Shown here: in pieces, positions 43,868 to 52,465 of the stretch
Position numbering within the stretch: position 1 is the stretch's first letter
Layout: each line of letters opens with the position of its first letter
Assembly (NCBI RefSeq): GCF_005938225.1
Contig: NZ_VCPC01000004.1
Coordinates: 416,991-480,990, forward strand
Origin: Arenibacterium halophilum
GTDB lineage: Bacteria; Pseudomonadota; Alphaproteobacteria; Rhodobacterales; Rhodobacteraceae
Direction: 5' to 3'
DNA: 64,000 bases
Made by a program: the position numbers and the translations under genes
Notes under the pieces: model-generated
What the model was told of the DNA's origin: nothing
The model's input: only the letters and a program-made list of their open reading frames with translations
Databases searched by the model: none

Positions 43868-44337
43868 TGTGCAATCTCCTTGCCGTCATACGCGACTTCC
43901 AACGCCGCCAAATCCAGTTTTTTCATGCCCAGCATCGCCTGATAGGCGCGCTGGCCGCCGTCGCGGTCTCCGTGGAACATCATCTCGGGCAGTTTGGCGG
44001 GGAAGATCTGCCAGGAAATCCCCCAGCGATCCTTGATCCAGCCGCATTCCACCTCTTCCCCGCCATTGTCCAACATCGCCTGCCACAGGCGGTCGATCTC
44101 CTCCTGCGTGTCCACCTCGACCGTGATCGAGGCCGCGTGGCTGTGCGTCGCCGCCTCTCCGGGCGACAGGGCGGCATAGGGCGTGCCCATCAGGGTGAAT
44201 TGTACAAGGATCGGCGGCTTGTCGGGGTCGGCACGGTCGATCCGGGTGATTTCGCTGTTGGGCAGAAGCGAGGTATAGAAGGTCGCGGCCTCCAACCCTT
44301 CGGATTCGTACCACAGACAGGTGCCGACGCGGGTCAT
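43864..44337 (-). CDS. PhnB-like VOC family protein
   Basis: A 157-residue glyoxalase/bleomycin-resistance-fold protein of the PhnB type (3-demethylubiquinone methyltransferase-like domain): CLWYESEGLEAATFYTSLLPNSEI and the C-terminal GWIKDRWGISWQIFP. The reaction is unknown. ATG at 44337 lies in an ATGA overlap with the upstream VOC gene, and its own stop overlaps the DUF1428 start. Confidence 0.85.
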   Translation of the reverse strand: MTRVGTCLWYESEGLEAATFYTSLLPNSEITRIDRADPDKPPILVQFTLMGTPYAALSPGEAATHSHAASITVEVDTQEEIDRLWQAMLDNGGEEVECGWIKDRWGISWQIFPAKLPEMMFHGDRDGGQRAYQAMLGMKKLDLAALEVAYDGKEIAQ

Positions 44338-44735
44338 GCCGCCACCGTTGTGCTGTCGAACCAGAACGGTTCCCACACATGGCCGTCGGGGTCGGTAAAG
44401 GATCGGCCATACATGAATCCGTGGTCTTCGGCCGGGCGGAATTCGGCCCCGCCCGCAGCCAGCGCCTGCCCCATGAACCGGTCGACCTCGTCGCGGCTGT
44501 CCAACTGGATGGCGGTCAGCGTTTCAAGCGCCTTGCCCGTGTCGGCCCGCGCCCTGCCATTCAGAAAAGTGGCGAACTTGTCGTGCCGTAGCAGCATGAC
44601 CATCGCTGCATCCGACAGGCGCATCCCCAGCGTATCTTCGGTGCAGAACTGTTCTTCAAAGGTGAACCCGAGGGCTGAAAAGAACTGACGCGACTGGTCC
44701 ACATCTTCGATCGCGAGGTTAACGAAAATATTCAT
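44334..44735 (-). CDS. VOC family protein (glyoxalase/dioxygenase fold)
   Basis: A 133-residue VOC protein beginning MNIFVNLAIEDVDQSRQFFSALGF and ending with the typical TDPDGHVWEPFW. Metal-binding residues of the fold are partly present. GGAGGAATC precedes the ATG at 44735. It is the first gene of the operon controlled from the divergent region shared with the MarR-type gene. Confidence 0.87.
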   Translation of the reverse strand: MNIFVNLAIEDVDQSRQFFSALGFTFEEQFCTEDTLGMRLSDAAMVMLLRHDKFATFLNGRARADTGKALETLTAIQLDSRDEVDRFMGQALAAGGAEFRPAEDHGFMYGRSFTDPDGHVWEPFWFDSTTVAA

Positions 44736-44766
44736 GATGATTCCTCCACATGCCCTCGAGTCGTGA

Positions 44767-44794
44767 TTGACATATATGTTGATGTCAACATAAT
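44767..44794 (+). promoter_or_regulatory. Promoter and MarR-type operator
   Basis: TTGACA at 44767-44772 and CATAAT at 44789-44794 form a good promoter for the rightward regulator gene. Between and over them lies a perfect palindrome, ATGTTGA-TG-TCAACAT, at 44776-44791. A MarR-family dimer bound there would cover the promoter and the start region of the divergent VOC operon. The operator assignment is inferred from position and symmetry. Confidence 0.7.
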
Positions 44795-44802
44795 TGTCTG
44801 TC

Positions 44803-45255
44803 ATGAGACAAGACCTGCCCATCGACGTGACTCACGAGGTGCGTGACCGTTGCCTTTGCCTGCATCTGCAACGCGCGGCGCGGGCTGTGGCCCGGCGGTT
44901 CGACGATGCGCTCCGCGATATCGGCCTAAGCCACGGCCAGTATTCGCTTTTGATGTCGCTGAACCGCCCCGACGCGCCGACCCTGGGGTCGGTCGCGCGG
45001 CTGCTGGCGATGGACCGCACCACGCTGACCGCCAACCTGAAGCCATTGCAACGGCGCGGGCTGCTGCGTGTCGAACCCGACGCGCAAGACAGGCGGGGGC
45101 GCAGGCTGATCCTGACCGATGCGGGCCGCGATATTCTGGTGCGGGCGGTGCCGATCTGGCGTGCGACCCATGACGCGCTGGACGCCGATATCGGCGCTGC
45201 GGGCGATCTGCGCCCCGGGCTGAACGCCGCCGCTTTTGCCGGGGTGCAGAGTTGA
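44803..45255 (+). CDS. MarR-family transcriptional regulator
   Basis: A 150-residue winged-helix regulator: the helix-turn-helix is at about residues 55-80 (TLGSVARLLAMDRTTLTANLKPLQRRGLL), with the wing RVEPDAQDRRGRRLILTDAG. ATG at 44803 follows the palindromic operator; a TTG nine bases earlier is less likely. It diverges from the VOC/VOC/DUF1428 operon, which it probably represses along with itself. The ligand is unknown. Confidence 0.92.
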   Translation: MRQDLPIDVTHEVRDRCLCLHLQRAARAVARRFDDALRDIGLSHGQYSLLMSLNRPDAPTLGSVARLLAMDRTTLTANLKPLQRRGLLRVEPDAQDRRGRRLILTDAGRDILVRAVPIWRATHDALDADIGAAGDLRPGLNAAAFAGVQS

Positions 45256-45327
45256 GCAGCAACTGACGCGGGGTTGCCCGCGCGACCCTTCGCGGCTAAC
45301 CCGGGACCTAACTGTCAGAGGATCCGC

Positions 45328-46992
45328 GTGACCGACATTCCGGCCCCAATTCCGAAATCGCCCAAAGGCACCGGCGCACGTGCGCTGGGTGTGATCGCGT
45401 GGGGTATCGGGCTTTTGTGCCTGCTGCCCATGTTGGCGGTGGCCCTTGCTGCGCTGACGGGCGGCACGGATACGGTTGCGCATCTGCTCGACACGGTGAT
45501 GGCGCGGTATGTGGGCACCACGCTGGCGCTGGTGGCGCTAGTGGCCATCGGAACCTTTGCCATGGGGGTCGGTGCGGCGTGGCTGGTCACGATGACGCGC
45601 TTTCCCGGAGTGCGGTTGTTCGAAATCGCGCTGGTGCTGCCGCTGGCCTTCCCGGCCTATGTGCTGGCCTATGCCTATACGCATATCCTCGATCACCCCG
45701 GCATCGTGCAATCCACCCTGCGCGCGGTAACGGGCTGGGGCCCGCGCGACTACTGGTTCCCCGAAATTCGCAGCATCGGTGGCGCGGCGGTCATGCTGAT
45801 CCTTGTGCTCTATCCTTACGTCTATCTGCTGGCACGGGCGGCGTTTCTGCAGCAAAGCTCGGCCGCTTTCCTTGCGGCGCGGACTCTTGGACACAGCGCA
45901 TGGTCGGCGTTCTGGCGCGTCAGCATGCCCATGGCGCGCCCCGCAATCGCCGGAGGCGTCCTGCTGGCGGTGATGGAAACCATCGCCGACTTCGGCACCG
46001 TGGCCTATTTCAGCGTGCAGACCTTTGCGACAGGCATCTACACCAGCTGGTTCACCATGGCCGACCGCGCCGCAGCGGCGCAACTGGCCCTGGGTCTGCT
46101 GGGGTTCTCGCTGGCACTGGCGCTGCTGGAACGCAGCCAGCGCGGACAGGCCCGTTACCATCACGCAGGCAAGGCCCATGTGCAGATGCCGCCCGCGTCG
46201 CTGACCGGACTGCGCGCGGGGTTGGCGATGCTGCTCTGCGCGTTGCCGGTGATACTTGGCTTTGCGCTGCCGGTGGGTGTTCTGGTCTGGATGGGCATCG
46301 GCTCGGGACAGGATTTGCTCAGCCAGCGCTACATGCGCCTGATCGCCAACTCGCTCACGCTGGCGTCGGTCGCGGCGCTCCTGACGGTTCTGGCCGCCAT
46401 CGCAATCGGGTTCTACCAGCGTGTCGGTCATGTCGCTTCCGGAGGTCTGCCGGGCCATGTGGCACGACTGGGGTACGCGGTGCCGGGCGGGGTGATTGCG
46501 GTGGGTCTGATGGTGCCCTTCGCCAGCTTTGACAATGCGCTCGACAGCTGGATGCGGGACACATTTGACATCTCGACCGGCCTGCTTCTGACCGGGTCGA
46601 TCTGGGTGCTGGTGATGGCCTACATGATCCGGTTTCTTGCCGCCGCACTGGGAGCCTATGAAGGTGGGCAATCCATGGTGCATACCAACATGGATGCGGC
46701 TGCCCGCTCGCTGGGGCAAAGCCCGGTGCAAACCCTGCGTCGCGTACATCTGCCAATCCTTACACCCAGCCTGCTGACCGCGCTGCTGATAGTTTTTGTC
46801 GATGTGATGAAGGAATTGCCCGCAACGCTTATCATGCGGCCGTTCAACTATGACACGCTGGCCGTGCAAGCCTACCGGTTGGCCAGCGACGAACGCCTCG
46901 ATGGTGCGGCGGTGCCCTCACTTGTCATTCTGGCGGTCGGTTTGCTGCCGGTGATTCTGATCTGCCGACAGGTTGGCCGCAGTACACGGTGA
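45328..46992 (+). CDS. Ferric iron ABC transporter permease (FbpB-like)
   Basis: A 554-residue inner-membrane permease with two fused halves and about twelve membrane segments, as in FbpB/SfuB/AfuB. Each half has an EAA-type loop: AARTLGHSAWSAFWRVSMPMARPAI and AARSLGQSPVQTLRRVHLPILTPS. The start is GTG at 45328, preceded by AGAGGA. A ferric binding protein gene lies 1.3 kb away on the other strand, but no ATPase gene is present in the window, so the ATPase must be encoded elsewhere. Confidence 0.9.
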   Translation: MTDIPAPIPKSPKGTGARALGVIAWGIGLLCLLPMLAVALAALTGGTDTVAHLLDTVMARYVGTTLALVALVAIGTFAMGVGAAWLVTMTRFPGVRLFEIALVLPLAFPAYVLAYAYTHILDHPGIVQSTLRAVTGWGPRDYWFPEIRSIGGAAVMLILVLYPYVYLLARAAFLQQSSAAFLAARTLGHSAWSAFWRVSMPMARPAIAGGVLLAVMETIADFGTVAYFSVQTFATGIYTSWFTMADRAAAAQLALGLLGFSLALALLERSQRGQARYHHAGKAHVQMPPASLTGLRAGLAMLLCALPVILGFALPVGVLVWMGIGSGQDLLSQRYMRLIANSLTLASVAALLTVLAAIAIGFYQRVGHVASGGLPGHVARLGYAVPGGVIAVGLMVPFASFDNALDSWMRDTFDISTGLLLTGSIWVLVMAYMIRFLAAALGAYEGGQSMVHTNMDAAARSLGQSPVQTLRRVHLPILTPSLLTALLIVFVDVMKELPATLIMRPFNYDTLAVQAYRLASDERLDGAAVPSLVILAVGLLPVILICRQVGRSTR

Positions 46993-47016
46993 TGCCTTGG
47001 GTAGAGGGGGGCAAAA

Positions 47017-47036
47017 AATCGCGCTTTCGCGCGATT
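47017..47036 (-). terminator. Rho-independent terminator of the cyclase gene
   Basis: On the minus strand AATCGCGC-GAAA-GCGCGATT forms a perfect 8-bp stem with a GAAA loop and is followed by a run of T. It lies about 155 bases after the stop of the cyclase-FHA gene, beyond composite repeat B. Confidence 0.7.
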
Positions 47037-47048
47037 GCCTCCGGCGGG

Positions 47049-47141
47049 GATATTTATGGCCTAAAAGAATTAGACTGCGTTCCCCTTCTTTAAGGCCCAA
47101 AGATCCCGGGGAAGTCCCGCAGGGGCGGGGGCAGAGCCCCC
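47049..47141. repeat. Composite intergenic repeat B with hairpins
   Basis: GATATTTATGGCCTAAAAGAA at 47049-47069 faces a degenerate complement at 47085-47105. A GGGGGC-AGA-GCCCCC hairpin follows at 47127-47141. The layout is the same as at 18992-19088 and it also lies between convergent genes (iron permease and cyclase). The arms differ from copy A by several substitutions. Confidence 0.65.
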
Positions 47142-47191
47142 ATTTTCCTTGGTTGCCGCATCCCGGCGGCTTGCGGCAGTGCCCCCTCTGA

Positions 47192-48076
47192 TCAACTTGG
47201 TTGTATTGACAGCGTGTGCGACACGAAGGTAACCGCGCTGGCTTCCGGGTTTTCGGTCGAGCGGGGCCCGAGCAGGATCGTGCCCGAACCGTTCAGCATG
47301 GTCGAGCGGCGGTGGATCGAAAGCTCCTTCCCGTCCGGCGTTTCAACAACGGACCCGGCCGACGAGTGATCGGAATATTCCAGTTGCCACTGTCGGATCG
47401 TCAGCTCTCCGTGCTTGCGCGACACCCAGGCGTGATCCAGTACGATGTCGCAGTCTTGCGACCGGCCAAGCGACAGTTTCTCGCCTTCGCCAATGCGCCA
47501 TGTTCTTCCCTGATAGGTCAGCTCGACCGCTTCGGTGCGGCTCGGGCGGCGGGTTTGCGCGCTTGAAAAGATGACGGTCGTCGCGGCGAGGCTGGGCATC
47601 GACGCCGCATAGACCTTGGTCGGCTCTTCCTTGCCTTTCAGGTGCAGATCGCCGATCGGCATAAGGCGGGCCTTGTTGTCTTGGCTCATTACGTCATAGC
47701 AGTTGACGCCGACCAGAACTTCCCCTGGCTTGGCAAGCGACGACAGCCGCGCCGCGGTATTGACCGCATTGCCGTAGATCGTGCCGACCTGCTGAACGAT
47801 CTCGCCGTAATACATCCCTGCGTGCACCGACATGCCCTGGTGCCAGTCTTCGTTGATCATGGTCCAGGCCGCGCGGAAGGCGTCGTCGGGGTGACGGAAG
47901 AAGCTGACCGTGTCGTCGCCTTCCGATTTTACGCAGATGCCGCCGTTGTCGCCGATGATCGCGCGCATCCGACCGATGATCGGTTCGATATAGCTGACGG
48001 CGGCCGCGTTGCCTTCGCGTTCATATATCGTCGTGCTGCCGGTGATGTCGGAAATCAGAACGCAGGCGAAAGGCAT
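47192..48076 (-). CDS. Class III nucleotidyl cyclase with FHA domain
   Basis: A 294-residue soluble protein. Residues 1-160 are a class III adenylate/guanylate cyclase domain: metal Asp in LISDITGSTT, second metal site in KSEGDDTVSFF, then GNAVNTAARLSSLAKPGEVLV. Residues 195-270 are an FHA phosphothreonine-binding domain (LGRSQDCDIVLDHAWVSRKHGEL). It would make cAMP or cGMP under control of a phosphorylated partner. No serine/threonine kinase gene is near. It sits between the two iron-transport genes, convergent to the permease. Confidence 0.88.
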   Translation of the reverse strand: MPFACVLISDITGSTTIYEREGNAAAVSYIEPIIGRMRAIIGDNGGICVKSEGDDTVSFFRHPDDAFRAAWTMINEDWHQGMSVHAGMYYGEIVQQVGTIYGNAVNTAARLSSLAKPGEVLVGVNCYDVMSQDNKARLMPIGDLHLKGKEEPTKVYAASMPSLAATTVIFSSAQTRRPSRTEAVELTYQGRTWRIGEGEKLSLGRSQDCDIVLDHAWVSRKHGELTIRQWQLEYSDHSSAGSVVETPDGKELSIHRRSTMLNGSGTILLGPRSTENPEASAVTFVSHTLSIQPS

Positions 48077-48160
48077 CGCGGAATTATTCCTGGATCAAAT
48101 TGGAGCCAAAACGGCCAGGTCCGGAAAAATCGGCGGTGAAATGGCAGGTTTGGCGGGCGC

Positions 48161-48206
48161 AGCATAGTTAGAACATGAATTATGCTGCCATGAAAAGAAT
48201 TTCATG
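48161..48206. promoter_or_regulatory. Palindromes upstream of the cyclase gene
   Basis: Two inverted repeats lie 85-130 bases before the cyclase ATG in an A+T-rich patch: AGCATA at 48161-48166 with TATGCT at 48181-48186, and CATGAAA-AGAA-TTTCATG at 48189-48206, a perfect 7-bp palindrome. They are candidate operators. No known regulator consensus is recognised. Confidence 0.4.
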
Positions 48207-48257
48207 CGTTTTACAGGGGCGGGAATACCTGACTTGCCCTAACGTCAGGCGTGTGAC

Positions 48258-48281
48258 GGGCGCCGCGTGTCAGCGGCGCCC
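48258..48281 (-). terminator. GC hairpin after the iron-binding protein gene
   Basis: GGGCGCCGC and GCGGCGCCC form a perfect 9-bp stem with a 6-base loop, starting 24 bases after the stop of the ferric binding protein gene. There is no T run after it on the minus strand, so it may slow polymerase or stabilise the 3' end rather than act as a classical terminator. Confidence 0.5.
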
Positions 48282-48305
48282 GAACGTAGGTGATGTCTGG
48301 CTGCG

Positions 48306-49322
48306 TTACTTCCAGCCAACCTGATCGAAGATTTTCTGCGCTGTCGGGATGTTTTTCGCCACATCCGACAGGCTCACTTCGTCTGCCTTGAAGTCGCCCA
48401 GCGAGGCGATCGAAGGCGCCATTTCCGCATCGGCCACAGCGGGGTATTCATCGTTCCCGGCCGAGAAGTATTTCTGCGCCGAGGGGCTGGCGAGGTATTC
48501 GAGGAACTTGATCGCGTTTTCGCGGTTCGGTGCGTTCACGGCCACGCCACCGCCCGAGAGGTTCATATGCGCGCCGGTGGTGTCCTGATTCGGGAAGACC
48601 CAGCCGATTTTCTCGCGCTCGGCGCTGACGCCGTCGACCTCGGTCCGGATTGCCCGGGCGAAGTAGTAAGTGTTTGACACGGCGATGCCGCATTCACCCG
48701 ACACGATCCCGCGCAGCTGGTCGGTGTCGCCGCCCTGCGGCTCGCGGGCCATGTTGTCGACAACGCCCTGCGCCCAGGCGCGCGCGGCCTCTTCGCCTTC
48801 GTGCGTGACGATCGAGGCGAGCAGCGTCTGGTTGTAGGTGTTGGTGGAGGAGCGGATGCAGACGAGGCCCTTGTACTTCGGGTCGGCCAGATCGGCGTAG
48901 GTGGCCGGGGGTTCGGTCACCGTAGCCTTGTCGAAGAAGATGATCCGCGAGCGCTGGGAAAAGCCGAACCACTGGTTGTCGCTGTCCTGCAGGTGGGCGG
49001 GGATCGCCGCTTCCAGCACCTCGCTGTCGATGGATTGCAACACGCCGGCGTCCTTGGCGCGTTCCAGGCGCGAGGTGTCGACGGTGATGAACACATCGGC
49101 GGGCGAATTGCGGCCTTCGGCCTGCATGCGGGCAACAAGCTCGTCTGCCTTGCCTTCGATCCGGTTCACGGTGATGCCGGTCTGCTCGGTGAATTCCTGG
49201 TACAGCTGTTCGTCGGTGTCGTAGTGGCGCGACGAATACAGGTTCACGTCGCCTTCGGCCAAGGCGGTGCCGGCGGTGGCTACCAGGGCGATGGCCAGCG
49301 GGACTGCTGTTCTGCGGGTCAT
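48306..49322 (-). CDS. Ferric iron ABC transporter substrate-binding protein (FbpA/FutA-like)
   Basis: A 338-residue periplasmic binding protein with a signal peptide (MTRRTAVPLAIALVATAGTALA). The mature start GDVNLYSSRHYDTDEQLYQEF, the tyrosine pair region AVSNTYYFARAI and SGGGVAVNAPNRENAIKFLEYL are typical of Fe3+ binders. GGAGGAT precedes the ATG. It is the likely partner of the permease at 45328-46992, although the two are on opposite strands with the cyclase gene between them. Confidence 0.92.
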   Translation of the reverse strand: MTRRTAVPLAIALVATAGTALAEGDVNLYSSRHYDTDEQLYQEFTEQTGITVNRIEGKADELVARMQAEGRNSPADVFITVDTSRLERAKDAGVLQSIDSEVLEAAIPAHLQDSDNQWFGFSQRSRIIFFDKATVTEPPATYADLADPKYKGLVCIRSSTNTYNQTLLASIVTHEGEEAARAWAQGVVDNMAREPQGGDTDQLRGIVSGECGIAVSNTYYFARAIRTEVDGVSAEREKIGWVFPNQDTTGAHMNLSGGGVAVNAPNRENAIKFLEYLASPSAQKYFSAGNDEYPAVADAEMAPSIASLGDFKADEVSLSDVAKNIPTAQKIFDQVGWK

Positions 49323-49444
49323 GGGAGATCCTCCTCTGAAATCACTCGGGACGTGGTTATCGGAGGCGGGCGGGGACGTGCAAGGAAAAGTTGATTGAAA
49401 CAGTCAGATAAGTTGCGCCGCGCTGGATGATCCAGACAAAAAGA

Positions 49445-49472
49445 AAAGGCCGCGCTGGATGGCGCGGCCTTT
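49445..49472 (-). terminator. Terminator of rpmJ
   Basis: On the minus strand AAAGGCCGCGC pairs with GCGCGGCCTTT across a 6-base loop and is followed by TTTTCTTTTTG. It starts 20 bases after the rpmJ stop codon, the clearest Rho-independent terminator in the window. Confidence 0.85.
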
Positions 49473-49492
49473 CGAATAACGGTCTTGCGGTC

Positions 49493-49618
49493 TTAACCCT
49501 GGCGGGCTTTGAACCGGCGCTGCGTCTTGTTGATCACGTAGACGCGGCCTTTGCGACGCACAACGCGGCAATCACGGTGCCGGTTCTTGAGCGAGCGGAG
49601 CGAATTGCGGACCTTCAT
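49493..49618 (-). CDS. rpmJ: 50S ribosomal protein L36
   Basis: A 41-residue ribosomal protein, [20 protein letters not shown] followed by [21 protein letters not shown]. This is the slightly longer L36 form with [15 protein letters not shown] and without the full four-residue zinc site: only one cysteine (Cys17) remains. AGGAGAG precedes the ATG at 49618. It is a single-gene unit ending at a strong terminator. Confidence 0.95.
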   Translation of the reverse strand: MKVRNSLRSLKNRHRDCRVVRRKGRVYVINKTQRRFKARQG

Positions 49619-49695
49619 GGCCTCTCTCCTGTTCCTGCGGCGCGGGCCAGCGCCTTGTTTCTACGGGGCCTGTCCGGGGACAGACGGTGAATTCA

Positions 49696-49770
49696 TGGTG
49701 GGCGATACAAGGTTCGAACTTGTGACCCCTTCGATGTCAACGAAGTGCTCTACCGCTGAGCTAATCGCCC
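49696..49770 (-). tRNA. tRNA-Val (GAC)
   Basis: A 75-base cloverleaf with encoded CCA. The acceptor GGGCGAT pairs with ATCGCCC. The anticodon loop TTGACAT between CTTCG and CGAAG gives anticodon GAC. The T arm has GTTCGAACC. Confidence 0.96.
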
Positions 49771-49918
49771 ATGAATACCAGCGTGTGACCTTGCCCCAGA
49801 ACAAAATGGGGCGCGGAATCCCGCGCCGGTGGGCGGTCTATAAAAGGAGTCGCGACAGGGATCAAGGGCTTTTGGTGGCAGATATTTACGGTCTATGGTC
49901 GGGGGGAAAGGAAACGCA

Positions 49919-50779
49919 ATGGCGCAGTCTGCATATCAGGTGTTTCGACCCGCCCGGCTGCAATCCGCCGTTGTCTTTGCCTCGCCGCATTCGTGCCGAG
50001 ATTATCCGCCCGACCTGATTCGTGTCACGCAACTGGATCACCATGCGATCCGGTCGTCCGAGGATGCTTTTGTCGACCGGCTTTTTGAACCCGCCACCGA
50101 TTTCGGTGCGCCGTTGTTGTTGGCCGGGGCGCCGCGCGCCTATCTTGATCTGAACCGCAGCCCGGACGAGCTGGACCCCGCGTTGATCGAAGGCGCACGG
50201 CGGCATGGGCACAACCCGCGCGTCGCCTCGGGGCTGGGGGTGATTCCGCGTGTCGTGTCGAACGGGCGGGCGATCTATTCCGGCAAGCTGACCATGGCCG
50301 AGGCCAAGGCGCGAATCGACCGCTTCTGGCATCCCTACCATGACGCGTTGCAAGGGCTGCTGAACGAATCGCACCGCGCTTTCGGGCAGGCGATCCTGAT
50401 CGATTGCCATTCCATGCCGCACGAGGCGATGGACGGGATGCGCCGCAAGAACCGCAAGACGCCTGAAATCGTGCTCGGCGACCGGTTCGGCGCCGCCGCC
50501 GCGGGCGATGTGGTGGACCGGGTCGAAGCCGCCTTTGCCGCCGCCGGGCTGAGCGTGGTGCGCAACACGCCGTTTGCGGGGGCCTATGTGACGCAGGCCT
50601 ATGGCCGCCCGTCGCGGCGCCAGCACGCGGTTCAGGTGGAAATCGACCGCGCGCTTTACATGGATGAAAAGCGCATCGCCCCGCGCGCCGATTTCCTGGC
50701 CTTCCGCCGGGTGCTGCGCGGTGTCATCGCGGAAATCGCCGCGATTGGCGCCGCCGAGATGCCGCTGGCGGCGGAATAG
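49919..50779 (+). CDS. N-formylglutamate amidohydrolase family protein
   Basis: A 286-residue HutG-type (FGase) amidohydrolase. Visible motifs include VVFASPHSCRDYP, the metal-ligand region LIDCHSMPHEA and the C-terminal RRQHAVQVEIDRALYMDE. The family hydrolyses N-formylglutamate or similar N-acyl amino acids. ATG at 49919 lies behind GGGGGGAAAGGA. No histidine-utilisation genes are nearby, so the physiological substrate is uncertain. Confidence 0.87.
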   Translation: MAQSAYQVFRPARLQSAVVFASPHSCRDYPPDLIRVTQLDHHAIRSSEDAFVDRLFEPATDFGAPLLLAGAPRAYLDLNRSPDELDPALIEGARRHGHNPRVASGLGVIPRVVSNGRAIYSGKLTMAEAKARIDRFWHPYHDALQGLLNESHRAFGQAILIDCHSMPHEAMDGMRRKNRKTPEIVLGDRFGAAAAGDVVDRVEAAFAAAGLSVVRNTPFAGAYVTQAYGRPSRRQHAVQVEIDRALYMDEKRIAPRADFLAFRRVLRGVIAEIAAIGAAEMPLAAE

Positions 50780-50872
50780 GGCGCGCGTTTCGACGCGGAA
50801 GCGAATCGGCGGTTAACTCCGGCTTGGAAATGCACTAAGCCGCGCAGCATCCAAACCGATCCGGGGGCCCCT

Positions 50873-52462
50873 ATGACCGATATACAACCCATTCGCCGCG
50901 CGCTGCTGTCCGTGTCTGACAAGACCGGCCTGATTGATCTGGGCCGCGCGCTGGCCGACCGCGGGGTCGAACTGCTGTCGACCGGGGGCACCGCCAAGGC
51001 GCTGCGCGAGGCCGGGCTGGAGGTGCGGGATGTCTCGGATGTAACGGGTTTCCCCGAAATGATGGATGGCCGGGTCAAGACGCTGCATCCGATGGTGCAC
51101 GGCGGTTTGCTGGCGCTGCGCGACAACGACGACCACCGCGCCGCAATGGAAACGCACGGAATCGGCGCGATCGACCTGCTGGTGGTGAACCTGTACCCGT
51201 TCGAGGAAACCGTGGCCAAGGGTGCCGATTATGACACCTGCATCGAGAATATCGACATCGGCGGCCCGGCGATGATCCGCGCGGCGGCCAAGAACCATGC
51301 CTTTGTGAACGTGGTGGTGGACGTGGCCGATTACGAGGCGCTGCTGGCCGAGCTGGACGCCAACGACGGCGGCACCGCGTTGGCCTTTCGTCAGCGGCTG
51401 GCGCAGATCGCCTATGCCCGCACCGGGGCCTATGACGCGGCCGTGTCGACCTGGATGGCCGGCGCGCTGGATGACTCCGCGCCGCGCCGCCGCGCCGTGG
51501 CCGGAACGCTGGCGCAATCATTGCGCTATGGCGAGAACCCGCATCAGGCGGCGGCCTTCTATACCGATGGCAGCGCCCGCCCCGGCGTGGCGACAGCAAC
51601 CCAGCATCAGGGCAAGGAGCTGTCGTACAACAACATCAACGACACCGATGCCGCGTTCGAGCTGGTCAGCGAATTTGCCGCCGGTGACGGCCCGGCGGTG
51701 GCGATCATCAAGCACGCGAATCCCTGTGGTGTCGCCCGGGCGGACACGCTCATCGACGCCTACCGCCGTGCCTTCGACTGCGACCGCACCAGTGCCTTTG
51801 GTGGCATCGTCGCGCTGAACGGCCCTCTGGATGGCGCGACCGCCGAGGAAATCGCCGGGATCTTCACCGAGGTGGTGATTGCCCCCGAGGCCGATGACGA
51901 TGCCCGCGCCGTGTTCGCGGCCAAGAAGAACCTGCGCCTGCTGACCACCGGCGCGCTGGCCGACCCGCGCGCCGCGGCGCTGACCATTCGGCAGGTGTCG
52001 GGCGGGTATCTGATGCAGGACAAGGACACCGGCTTTGTGACCGAGGCCGATCTGAAGGTGGTGACGAAGCGCGCCCCCGACGCGCGCGAGATGGCCGATC
52101 TGCTGTTCGCGTGGAAGGTGGCCAAGCACGTCAAGTCGAACGCCATCGTCTATGCACGGGACGGGGCGACCGTGGGTGTGGGTGCGGGCCAGATGAGCCG
52201 CGTCGACAGCGCCAATATCGCCGCGATCAAGGCGCAGCGCATGGCCGATGTGCTGGGCCTGCCGGAGAGCCCGGCCAAGGGTGCGGTTGTTGCTTCGGAC
52301 GCGTTCTTTCCCTTTGCCGACGGATTGATGGAGGCCGCCGCCGCGGGTGCAACCGCCGTGATCCAGCCCGGTGGGTCGATGCGCGACGCCGAGGTGATCG
52401 CCGCCGCTGACGAGGCCGGGCTGGCGATGGTGTTCACCGGCCTGCGCCATTTCCGTCACTAA
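50873..52462 (+). CDS. purH: Bifunctional AICAR transformylase/IMP cyclohydrolase
   Basis: Catalyses the last two steps of purine synthesis, AICAR to FAICAR and FAICAR to IMP. The N-terminal MGS-like cyclohydrolase domain has [29 protein letters not shown] and DGRVKTLHP. The AICAR transformylase domain has LRYGENPHQ, the catalytic KHANPCG and [11 protein letters not shown]. The 529-residue length is standard. It heads the purH-lspA-DUF3035-M16-M16 gene row. Confidence 0.96.
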   Translation: MTDIQPIRRALLSVSDKTGLIDLGRALADRGVELLSTGGTAKALREAGLEVRDVSDVTGFPEMMDGRVKTLHPMVHGGLLALRDNDDHRAAMETHGIGAIDLLVVNLYPFEETVAKGADYDTCIENIDIGGPAMIRAAAKNHAFVNVVVDVADYEALLAELDANDGGTALAFRQRLAQIAYARTGAYDAAVSTWMAGALDDSAPRRRAVAGTLAQSLRYGENPHQAAAFYTDGSARPGVATATQHQGKELSYNNINDTDAAFELVSEFAAGDGPAVAIIKHANPCGVARADTLIDAYRRAFDCDRTSAFGGIVALNGPLDGATAEEIAGIFTEVVIAPEADDDARAVFAAKKNLRLLTTGALADPRAAALTIRQVSGGYLMQDKDTGFVTEADLKVVTKRAPDAREMADLLFAWKVAKHVKSNAIVYARDGATVGVGAGQMSRVDSANIAAIKAQRMADVLGLPESPAKGAVVASDAFFPFADGLMEAAAAGATAVIQPGGSMRDAEVIAAADEAGLAMVFTGLRHFRH

Positions 52463-52465
52463 GCG

